Assembly (NCBI GenBank): GCA_039799445.1
Contig: JBDLSO010000053.1
Location: 1 to 5,073 of the forward strand
Direction: 5' to 3'
Source of the DNA: JBDLSO01 sp039799445
GTDB lineage: Bacteria > Patescibacteriota > Minisyncoccia > Phycocordibacterales > UBA5272
DNA length: 5,073 nucleotides
In this document: one piece after another, positions 1 through 4,714 of the stretch
How positions within the stretch are numbered: position 1 is the first letter of the stretch
How the letters are laid out: each line of letters begins with the position of its first letter
Notes under the pieces: generated by a model
What the model was told of the DNA's origin: nothing
Database searches by the model: none
What the model saw: the letters and a program-made list of their open reading frames with translations, nothing else
Made by a program: the position numbers and the translations under genes

Positions 1-405
1 CTTTTTTAACTCAGCAAATAGTTGAGTAAAATCTCTAGTGCCTACATACAGTTGATTCCAAACCATGTAATTAAAAGCATGTTGTATTTGAAAATCAACA
101 TGATTTTTCTCTATCAGCTTTTGCGTGCTATTACGGTGATTTATTACTTGACTCATAAATGAGTGTTTCAGCTCTGGTGCAGGTCTATCGCTATACAAAT
201 ATAGGAAATCACTATAGATAAAATTAAGTCCAATCAGTGGCTTACTTACTTTTGATGGCGAAAAATGCCTGATGTCTTCCATACAATTTTCAGCATTTTG
301 TCTGTTACTGAGTTTATTCATAGACAGACCAAAGAGTAGCAAACCCTTTTGGGGTGGGAGTTTATTGATATCAAAAAACTTATTTTTTTCTAATTCATTT
401 TTCAT
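1..405 (-). CDS. Partial gene (3' end missing), possible cyclodipeptide synthase-like protein
   Basis: An uninterrupted frame of 135 codons starts at an ATG (405-403) and runs off the left edge, so the C-terminus is not visible. There is no signal peptide or membrane segment. The tentative assignment rests on pattern likeness to tRNA-dependent cyclodipeptide synthases, which join two aminoacyl-tRNA amino acids into a diketopiperazine. A beta-strand ends in GLSMN (residues 26-30), matching the G-[IV]-S strand end that carries the catalytic Ser of AlbC-type enzymes. It is followed by a helix, a second strand LIGLNFIYSDFLYLYSD (57-73), a helix containing RN near 91-92, and W116-x2-L with DF and a charged helix (125-135), as where AlbC has a Tyr/Phe-rich helical region. 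Family members have about 220-290 residues, so roughly half would be present. It is the last visible gene of the minus-strand run, 62 bases after the DUF218 gene. No Shine-Dalgarno is seen; A+T-rich TATATT/GATAAT sequences just upstream could be an internal promoter. It could equally be an unrelated Rossmann-like protein. Confidence 0.75.
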   Translation of the reverse strand, partial: MKNELEKNKFFDINKLPPQKGLLLFGLSMNKLSNRQNAENCMEDIRHFSPSKVSKPLIGLNFIYSDFLYLYSDRPAPELKHSFMSQVINHRNSTQKLIEKNHVDFQIQHAFNYMVWNQLYVGTRDFTQLFAELKK

Positions 406-467
406 ATATATAATATAACATTATCTAAACAAAATATTAAGATTGTTGGTTATTGATTACATTTGTT

Positions 468-1262
468 TTAAAAATGCTCCATTCGTCTGGCGTTATATAT
501 CTTAATATACTCATAAAATACATAACTAAAACCTTTAATATCCGTATAATAATTCTCCCTCGTGAACTTGGCTGATAGTCCCGGATGCCTGATAATTTTG
601 GGCTCCCATTCAAACCCTGCCCACATAGTGAGAGCTGCACGTTTCATATGATATGGGAGTGATACAACTATGATGCTTTTAGGTACATAGTTCCTCTCAA
701 AGAGTACATCACGTGATTTCATAATATTTTCAGGAGTATTCACTGATTCAGTTTCAATAAGTATTTCAGATGGATCAACTCCACGCTCTATTGCCATATC
801 CCTGTACTGCTCTGCCTCTGTTTTCTCTATCCCATTTACGTACGATGCATGTTTACCACTGAAAAGAATATACGGAGCATAGTCCTCTTTTTTTAGTCGT
901 ATTGCTTCTTCAACGGCAAGCTTGCTTATTCCCCCAAATACAAATATAAGGTCAGATTTCTTAAGCGTGTCGCCTTCTGCTAAATAATCCCACATTTTGC
1001 ACAATAAATCATTTATTTCGGTAGATATCTTCTCACTATTTATTTTTGTATATATAGATTCTACTATTTCTTGTATCTTTTCTTTTGGATTCTCATTTTC
1101 TAGCAAATCATAGATAGCAACATCAGGATAAAATTTTTTAATAAGACTATCAAGATACTCAAATTTAATTTCACCGAAGTGACGCTTATTATCAATGAGC
1201 ATGCCGACCTTTTGTAAATAGCCTGTATCAGTATTTAAATTTGGTCTGATAGGATTATTCAT
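468..1262 (-). CDS. YdcF-like DUF218 family protein
   Basis: 264 residues, close to the 266 of E. coli YdcF. The C-terminal two thirds (about 102-245) show the DUF218/YdcF Rossmann-like pattern: strand SDLIFVFGG (103-111), ILFSG (132-136), the acidic KTEAE-x-Y segment (147-153), E-S-V-N-T-x-EN (172-179) and strand plus SLPYHMKRA (201-209). The family includes envelope proteins such as SanA and ElyC and the soluble YdcF, reported to bind S-adenosylmethionine; the exact reaction is generally unknown. There is no signal peptide or membrane helix, so the protein is predicted to be cytosolic. Residues 1-100 form a charged, mostly helical extension that I do not recognise. The ATG at 1262 lies 11 bases after the stop of the Gmad2 gene, so the two are probably co-transcribed, although no Shine-Dalgarno precedes it. 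A Met at residue 21 is a less likely start. The stop is TAA. Confidence 0.9.
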   Translation of the reverse strand: MNNPIRPNLNTDTGYLQKVGMLIDNKRHFGEIKFEYLDSLIKKFYPDVAIYDLLENENPKEKIQEIVESIYTKINSEKISTEINDLLCKMWDYLAEGDTLKKSDLIFVFGGISKLAVEEAIRLKKEDYAPYILFSGKHASYVNGIEKTEAEQYRDMAIERGVDPSEILIETESVNTPENIMKSRDVLFERNYVPKSIIVVSLPYHMKRAALTMWAGFEWEPKIIRHPGLSAKFTRENYYTDIKGFSYVFYEYIKIYNARRMEHF

Positions 1263-1273
1263 ACACTTATTTA

Positions 1274-1801
1274 CTATTGCACCAATACCGCTATTTGCAA
1301 TTCATCGTCATTGATTGGATCACCGGATGGATTATCCTTCTTCAAAATAAGAGTAGCTGGGGTGGTAGTTCCAAGTGCTGTATAGCTGATATTCATAGTA
1401 AAAGGTACAAAGTCTGTTGTCATCCAGCTGCCTTGTGCTTGTGCTACACCACTCCAAATCACAGTACTTGTACCAACACGCAGCTCTGCTGGGAAAGTTG
1501 CTTCAAAATACCAATTCCCCCTCACCTCACCTTGCACTTTTGTTCTCACTGGCAATAGGTCACCACTTATTACACTGACTGTTTTGAACATATCTGTCTT
1601 GTGTGCAAATGCAGTCTCATATATTTCTCTTGTTGTTGTTGCGACTATACTAGGAGCAATATCGGCAACGGTTATGAGATTCATATCAGATGAAATAACC
1701 TTGGGTCTTTTTTGTATTTGATAGTATTCCCATATCCAAGCAATAACTATCATACAGATAGTTATTATAAAAGTAATAATAATTCTACTTACTATCTTCA
1801 T
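1274..1801 (-). CDS. Membrane-anchored protein with Gmad2 immunoglobulin-like domain
   Basis: 175 residues. Residues about 6-24 form one hydrophobic helix after a short basic N-terminus, so the protein is expected to be anchored in the cytoplasmic membrane with its C-terminal part outside. Residues about 78-174 fit the Gmad2 (immunoglobulin-like, spore germination-associated) domain: a VQGEVRGNWYFEATFP core (89-104), QAQGSWMTTDFVPF (121-134) and the ending strand LILKKDNPSG (151-160). A linker of about 50 residues (27-77) joins anchor and domain. Gmad2 is thought to be an extracytoplasmic binding or structural module; single-domain, membrane-tethered versions are common in Patescibacteria, and their ligand is unknown. 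The ATG at 1801 is 2 bases past the peroxiredoxin stop and the next gene starts 11 bases after its own TAG, so it sits inside an operon. No Shine-Dalgarno is visible, and translational coupling to the upstream gene is likely. Confidence 0.9.
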   Translation of the reverse strand: MKIVSRIIITFIITICMIVIAWIWEYYQIQKRPKVISSDMNLITVADIAPSIVATTTREIYETAFAHKTDMFKTVSVISGDLLPVRTKVQGEVRGNWYFEATFPAELRVGTSTVIWSGVAQAQGSWMTTDFVPFTMNISYTALGTTTPATLILKKDNPSGDPINDDELQIAVLVQ

Positions 1802-1803
1802 AT

Positions 1804-2412
1804 CTATATTTTATCAACTATGTCCACACTAGGTACTAACGTCTCATCCCCTGGTTGCCAGCTCGCGGGACAGACAGTGCCAGGATGCGCACTGACGTAT
1901 TGTGCAGCTTGTACTTTTCGCAGAAGTTCACCGACACTTCGCCCGATACCATTGTCATGTATTTCCATAGTGCGCAGTATTCCCCCTTCGTCGATCAGAA
2001 ATGTCCCACGGAGCGCTGTACCTTCTTCTTTTGAGTACACGCCATACTTTTTGGAAACTATGTGCAGACTATCCGAAAGCATAGGGAATACCACTTGTCC
2101 TATTGCTGGACTTTGACCTTTCCATGCTTTGTGTACGTACACACTGTCAGTACTGACTGCGAGTATTTCAACATTCAGTTTTGTAAATGTTTCGTATTGC
2201 TTTGCAAGATCTTCGAGCTCGGTCGGACAGACAAATGTAAAATCACCAGGGTAAAAGAACACGACTACCCACTTTGAGCGATAGTCACTCAAACGAAATG
2301 TATGCACATCATCTCTCCAAAAACCTTGCATTGTAAAGTCCGGTGCAAGCGCACCGATACGTAGACATTCAGACATATGAGAAACGTTGCAAGTGCAATT
2401 TGAGCAAGACAT
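1804..2412 (-). CDS. ahpC: Peroxiredoxin, AhpC/Prx1 typical 2-Cys type
   Basis: 202 residues from the ATG at 2412. The enzyme reduces hydrogen peroxide and organic hydroperoxides in the cytosol. The peroxidatic Cys62 lies in FFYPGDFTFVCPTEL (52-66), with the family's Pro, Thr and Cys active-site pattern, and the resolving Cys181 lies in HPGTVCPASW. The C-terminus (PSVDIVDKI) is the AhpC type and lacks the eukaryotic YF tail. The frame stays open further upstream, but that extension would cross the promoter region and run antisense into miaA, so I reject it. ATG 2412 adds a Cys-rich N-terminus (Cys3, 6, 8); ATG 2376 (MSECLRIG, 190 residues) is closer to the usual family length of about 187 and is a real alternative. 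Neither has a Shine-Dalgarno. This is the first gene of the minus-strand run and is divergent from miaA. No AhpF or thioredoxin reductase is in the window, so the reductant is unknown. Confidence 0.95.
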   Translation of the reverse strand: MSCSNCTCNVSHMSECLRIGALAPDFTMQGFWRDDVHTFRLSDYRSKWVVVFFYPGDFTFVCPTELEDLAKQYETFTKLNVEILAVSTDSVYVHKAWKGQSPAIGQVVFPMLSDSLHIVSKKYGVYSKEEGTALRGTFLIDEGGILRTMEIHDNGIGRSVGELLRKVQAAQYVSAHPGTVCPASWQPGDETLVPSVDIVDKI

Positions 2413-2420
2413 AGATAGAT

Positions 2421-2456
2421 TTGGGTGTATATGAGTATATATCGTATAATAGCACA
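2421..2456 (+). promoter_or_regulatory. Predicted miaA promoter giving a leaderless mRNA
   Basis: A perfect consensus -10, TATAAT, lies at 2445-2450, with a weak -35 (TTGGGT, 2421-2426) at an 18-base spacing. The usual start point seven bases past the -10 falls on the A of the miaA ATG (2457). The transcript is therefore predicted to begin at or next to the start codon and to have no leader. Confidence 0.65.
2434..2454 (-). promoter_or_regulatory. Predicted promoter of the peroxiredoxin operon
   Basis: Read on the minus strand, TGC-TATTAT (2454-2446) is an extended -10 element, overlapping the miaA -10 almost base for base. It would start transcription near 2440 and give a leader of about 28 bases. 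No -35 is evident, as often with extended -10 promoters. A second -10-like TATACT (2439-2434) is a possible alternative start signal closer to the gene. Confidence 0.5.
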
Positions 2457-3383
2457 ATGACAGACAAAACTCACGCTGATACAGCAAAGAAGCCCAAATT
2501 AGTAGTTGTTCTTGGACCAACTGCGGTTGGTAAAAGTGATTTTGCCATACAGCTTGCCTTGACTCATAACGGCGAGATTATTTCGGCTGATTCACGACAA
2601 GTATACCTTGGTGTTGACCTTGTAACTGGTGCTGTGACTGAAAGCGAAATGCGAGGCATCCCCCACCATTTGATTCGTATAAGAGATCTCAGTTCTCCGT
2701 ACTCTGTGACTGAGTTTGTCAAAGATGCAACAGATTGTATACAAGATATCACCACGCGTGGCAAAACACCGATACTGTGTGGTGGTACCGCTATGTATAT
2801 TGATGCACTTGTGTATAATCAGATATTTCCGCGTGTACCCCCCAATCCAAAATTACGACTAGAACTTGCAGAAAAAAGTGTTGCAGAATTGTATCAAACA
2901 CTTCTACAACTTGACCCAGTACGTGCTAGTACAATCGATACACAGAATCCTCGCCGTCTCATTCGTGCTATAGAGATTGCGACAGCGCTTGGTAGTGTGC
3001 CAGAGATAACACATGGGGAAAGTAAATACGAAACACTCCTTATCGGGCTGACTATGTCAAAAGAAATACTACATACTCGTATCAAAGAACGCTTGGATGC
3101 ACGTATGGAGCTTGGAATGCAAGCTGAAATAGAAAGGCTACATGTAGCAGGCAATAGCTATGATTACATACGCTCTTTTGGGTTGGAGTTCTCATTGCTG
3201 CCAGATATCATTGAGTCAGTGAAGCCTCGAGAGCAAGCTTTGACCGAATTGTATTTTGCTATTATTCATTATGCCAAAAGACAAAGACTGTGGTGGAAGA
3301 AAAACAAAGATATCATATGGTTGGCACCTACCGAAATAGAAAAAGCAGACAAATTAGTCGATGGATTCCTGAAAGATAGATAA
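2457..3383 (+). CDS. miaA: tRNA dimethylallyltransferase MiaA
   Basis: 308 residues, normal for the family. MiaA transfers the dimethylallyl group of dimethylallyl diphosphate to N6 of A37 in tRNAs that read codons starting with U; MiaB then usually methylthiolates it. Visible motifs are the P-loop GPTAVGKS (20-27), the conserved D45-S-R-Q-V-Y (45-50) for tRNA and substrate contact, GIPHHLI (67-73), the GGTAMY loop (109-114), NPRRLIRAIEI (164-174), and the C-terminal YAKRQRLWWKK segment. A TTG at 2421 would extend the N-terminus by 12 residues, but it lies in the promoter and before the predicted transcription start, so ATG 2457 is preferred. The gene is monocistronic, divergent from the peroxiredoxin operon and convergent with the Met-rich gene, and it has its own promoter and a downstream hairpin. 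There is no Shine-Dalgarno because there is probably no leader. Confidence 0.97.
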   Translation: MTDKTHADTAKKPKLVVVLGPTAVGKSDFAIQLALTHNGEIISADSRQVYLGVDLVTGAVTESEMRGIPHHLIRIRDLSSPYSVTEFVKDATDCIQDITTRGKTPILCGGTAMYIDALVYNQIFPRVPPNPKLRLELAEKSVAELYQTLLQLDPVRASTIDTQNPRRLIRAIEIATALGSVPEITHGESKYETLLIGLTMSKEILHTRIKERLDARMELGMQAEIERLHVAGNSYDYIRSFGLEFSLLPDIIESVKPREQALTELYFAIIHYAKRQRLWWKKNKDIIWLAPTEIEKADKLVDGFLKDR

Positions 3384-3452
3384 CCAAAGAGTCTTCAGCG
3401 AGCAGAGTGTATGTTTTTTAACTAGAACAAAATCCAGCAAACAAGTAAATTC

Positions 3453-3491
3453 ATATACAAAAAAAAGCTTATGAAGCTTTTTTTTGTATAT
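3453..3491. terminator. Bidirectional intrinsic terminator between convergent genes
   Basis: A perfect inverted repeat has 18-base arms (3453-3470 and 3474-3491) and a 3-base loop (ATG). The core GCTT/AAGC is flanked by eight A on the left and eight T on the right, so either strand gives a hairpin followed by a U-run. It lies 69 bases after the miaA stop and 28 bases after the stop of the minus-strand Met-rich gene, and serves both. The G+C-poor core suggests modest strength. The rest of 3384-3519 holds nothing recognisable. Confidence 0.88.
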
Positions 3492-3519
3492 AGTTATATA
3501 CCACTATATCGTCTTAGTC

Positions 3520-3840
3520 TTATCGTTTGTTTTGGTTCAAGAGAGTTGTCTCTTTGTCCATACTACTAGGTTCAGTAGCTGTAGCTGATGCTTGACCACT
3601 ATCTACCATGTCCCCTTTCATCATATCACCACCCATCATTTCATCACCCATCATTTCTCCTTTCATCATATCTTTGTTTCGATACTCTCCTGATTCCATT
3701 TTGAGTCCTCTATAAGAATCCATATCTTTGTGCATTCTCTTGTTTGCACCTGCAAAGTATGTAACCCCAGCACCAAGTACGAATGATACAACGATAATTC
3801 CTACTAGTTTTAGATTGATTTTTTTAAGTGTTTCTTTCAT
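3520..3840 (-). CDS. Small membrane-anchored methionine-rich protein, function unknown
   Basis: 106 residues. A basic N-terminus (MKETLKKINLK) is followed by one hydrophobic segment (about 12-31), giving a single-pass anchor or uncleaved signal with the rest predicted outside the membrane. Residues 57-80 are five units of period five beginning [DE]-M-M (the last is D-M-V), and Met also occurs at 36, 40, 48 and 94. Met-rich, acidic, extracytoplasmic segments are known in copper and silver binding proteins, so metal binding is a reasonable guess, but no defined family is recognised and no Cys or copper operon accompanies it. The tail (81-106) is Ser/Thr/Ala/Gln-rich and probably unstructured. 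The ATG at 3840 follows an A+T-rich sequence without a Shine-Dalgarno. It lies 95 bases downstream of rplE on the same strand and may have its own promoter. Codon-level repetition suggests growth by tandem duplication. Confidence 0.8.
   Translation of the reverse strand: MKETLKKINLKLVGIIVVSFVLGAGVTYFAGANKRMHKDMDSYRGLKMESGEYRNKDMMKGEMMGDEMMGGDMMKGDMVDSGQASATATEPSSMDKETTLLNQNKR
3601..3672 (-). repeat. 15-base tandem repeat coding for [DE]MMxx units
   Basis: On the coding strand, GAT/GAA-ATG-ATG recurs every 15 bases in four successive units, and a fifth unit begins GAC-ATG-GTA. This gives residues 57-80 of the Met-rich protein. The units differ mainly at their last two codons (AAA/GGT plus GGA/GAT/GGT/GGG), as expected of an old in-frame tandem duplication that may still vary in copy number. 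Confidence 0.85.
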
Positions 3841-3857
3841 AATTATTTAATTATTTA

Positions 3858-3904
3858 ATATAGTATACATACTTCATTTTTTGAAATATATACATATAGT
3901 ATAC
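3858..3904 (-). promoter_or_regulatory. Twin TATACT repeat upstream of the Met-rich gene, possible promoter
   Basis: The 11-base sequence ATATAGTATAC occurs twice, at 3858-3868 and 3894-3904, exactly 36 bases apart. Read on the minus strand, each copy contains TATACT (3867-3862 and 3903-3898), a good -10. The distal copy has a weak -35-like TTGTAC (3925-3920) at 16 bases; the proximal copy has none. Transcription from the proximal copy would leave a leader of about 15 bases. This is a plausible promoter or operator region, unproven. Confidence 0.35.
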
Positions 3905-3935
3905 CAAAGTACTCAGAAAGTACAATACAACTCAT

Positions 3936-4487
3936 TTAGATTTTTTTAAATGGTAATTCCAGAATATCTAGGAATGCTGCAGCTTCTGCTTTGGTTTTTG
4001 CTGTAGTCACAAGTGTGATTGCCATTCCAAATACGTCTTTGATTTCTTCGTCTTGGATTTCTGGGAAGATAGTGTGCTCTTTGATACCAAAAGTAAAGTT
4101 CCCCATATTGTCGATTCCTGAGCGATTGATACCGCGGAAGTCCTTTGTACGAGGAAGTGATACGGTGAAAAGTTTATCGAGGAATGAATACATTCTTTTG
4201 CCGCGCAGTGTCACCATCACGCCGATTTCTTCACCTTCACGAAGTTTGAAACTAGCGACAGATTTCTTTGCCTTGCGGAGAGCTGGTTTTTGACCAGTAA
4301 TTTTAGTCAAACGATCAAGTACGAGTTTGTTGCGATTTCGATCTTTTTTCATATCAGATCCAGTTGCAACTGAGATAACTACTTTAGTAAGTTTTGGCGC
4401 AGCGTTTATATTGGTGTAACCAAATTCTGCTTTCATTGTTTCGAAACTTGTATTTTGTTTCGCTAGTGTTGAGAATGTTTTTGACAT
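3936..4487 (-). CDS. rplE: Ribosomal protein uL5 (large subunit)
   Basis: 183 residues, against about 179 in E. coli. uL5 binds 5S rRNA, sits in the central protuberance of the 50S subunit and touches the P-site tRNA. Visible motifs are APKLTKVVISVATG (30-43), the linker to the basic region GQKPALRKAKKSVASFKLREGE (starting at 65), VTLRGKRMYSFLDKL (92-106), LPRTKDFRGI (111-120) and the near-universal GNFTFGIKEHTIFPEI (129-144). The C-terminus ends LPFKKI. The frame stays open 37 codons upstream of ATG 4487, but that part is composed unlike L5, so ATG 4487 (MSKTF) is chosen. No Shine-Dalgarno precedes it. In most bacteria rplE lies between rplX (L24) and rpsN/rpsH; here neither neighbour is a ribosomal gene, and it appears to have its own promoter with a leader of about 150 bases. 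Confidence 0.97.
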   Translation of the reverse strand: MSKTFSTLAKQNTSFETMKAEFGYTNINAAPKLTKVVISVATGSDMKKDRNRNKLVLDRLTKITGQKPALRKAKKSVASFKLREGEEIGVMVTLRGKRMYSFLDKLFTVSLPRTKDFRGINRSGIDNMGNFTFGIKEHTIFPEIQDEEIKDVFGMAITLVTTAKTKAEAAAFLDILELPFKKI

Positions 4488-4558
4488 AGTGTTTCTGTAG
4501 CATGATTGAGGGTCGTGAATGAAGAGTTTTGAATTAAGAATGAGGTGTTTTGTGTATA

Positions 4559-4583
4559 ATTCTATATTCGTTATTCTATATTC
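4559..4583. repeat. Short direct repeat in the rplE leader
   Basis: ATTCTATATTC occurs at 4559-4569 and again at 4573-4583, a period of 14 bases. It lies within the predicted untranslated leader of rplE. Function is unknown; it could be a replication-slippage product or a binding site. The rest of the leader (4488-4640) contains no riboswitch or ribosomal-protein binding structure that I recognise. Confidence 0.6.
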
Positions 4584-4624
4584 TGCGCAAGCCCGCATAC
4601 ATCGCTATCAATTAAGTAATAAAC

Positions 4625-4638
4625 ACGACATTGGTCGT
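4625..4638 (-). other. Hairpin at the predicted 5' end of the rplE mRNA
   Basis: ACGAC (4625-4629) and GTCGT (4634-4638) pair perfectly around a 4-base loop. On the minus strand this stem begins within two or three bases of the predicted transcription start (about 4640), so it could protect the 5' end of the mRNA. It is short and may be chance. Confidence 0.4.
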
Positions 4639-4658
4639 ATGCGCTTATAATAGCATAC
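4637..4658. promoter_or_regulatory. Inverted repeat centred on the rplE -10, possible operator
   Basis: GTATGC (4637-4642) and GCATAC (4653-4658) are a perfect 6+6 inverted repeat separated by 10 bases. Its centre (4647/4648) lies in the predicted rplE -10, where a dimeric regulator would block transcription. No candidate regulator is in the window and the repeat is short. Confidence 0.3.
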
Positions 4659-4675
4659 AAATCAACTTTTTGCAA
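4647..4675 (-). promoter_or_regulatory. Predicted rplE promoter
   Basis: On the minus strand, TTGCAA (4675-4670) as -35, a 17-base spacer and TATTAT (4652-4647) as -10 form a good sigma-70-type promoter, with TGC directly before the -10 making it extended. Transcription would start near 4640. The -35 overlaps the T-run of the terminator of the upstream gene, so the two units are separated with almost no spare DNA. Confidence 0.7.
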
Positions 4676-4704
4676 AAAAGTCCGCGGAGCTACACTCCGC
4701 GGAC
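4674..4704 (-). terminator. Rho-independent terminator of the right-edge gene
   Basis: A perfect 10-bp, G+C-rich stem (4695-4704 with 4680-4689) and a 5-base loop are followed on the minus strand by six T (4679-4674). It begins 10 bases after the TAA of the upstream minus-strand frame (4717-4715). On the plus strand no comparable T-run follows, so the terminator is one-directional. Confidence 0.92.
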
Positions 4705-4714
4705 AGGCGCTGTT

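Noticed and set aside
437..640. Short minus-strand frame overlapping the end of the YdcF-like gene
   Set aside because: It lies in another frame of a well-supported gene and has no recognisable features.
1277..2277. Plus-strand open frames at 1277-1558, 1712-2116 and 2062-2277
   Set aside because: They lie antisense to the Gmad2 and peroxiredoxin genes, have low-complexity or Cys/Ser-rich composition, and show no family motifs.
2421..2456. TTG start for miaA, 12 codons upstream
   Set aside because: It overlaps the -35 and -10 and lies before the predicted transcription start; the family P-loop is at its usual distance from ATG 2457.
2413..2520. N-terminal extension of the peroxiredoxin frame by 36 residues
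   Set aside because: It would cross the divergent promoter region and the first 64 bases of miaA antisense, and it has no likeness to the peroxiredoxin family.
2564..3154. Minus-strand open frames within miaA (2564-2764 and 2894-3154)
   Set aside because: They are antisense to a clear full-length miaA and have Ser/Arg-rich shadow composition.
3909..3923. Small hairpin GTACT/AGTAC after rplE as a terminator
   Set aside because: Only five A+T-rich pairs followed by three T; too weak to call, so rplE may read through into the Met-rich gene.
3991..4293. Plus-strand frame opposite rplE
   Set aside because: It is antisense to a highly conserved ribosomal protein gene, and its own sequence matches nothing.
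4559..4583. Two-unit repeat as a CRISPR or iteron array
   Set aside because: There are only two copies of 11 bases with a 3-base gap, no spacers of regular length, and no cas or replication genes nearby.
4488..4598. N-terminal extension of the rplE frame by 37 residues
   Set aside because: The sequence is unlike any uL5, and the protein from ATG 4487 already has the normal length.
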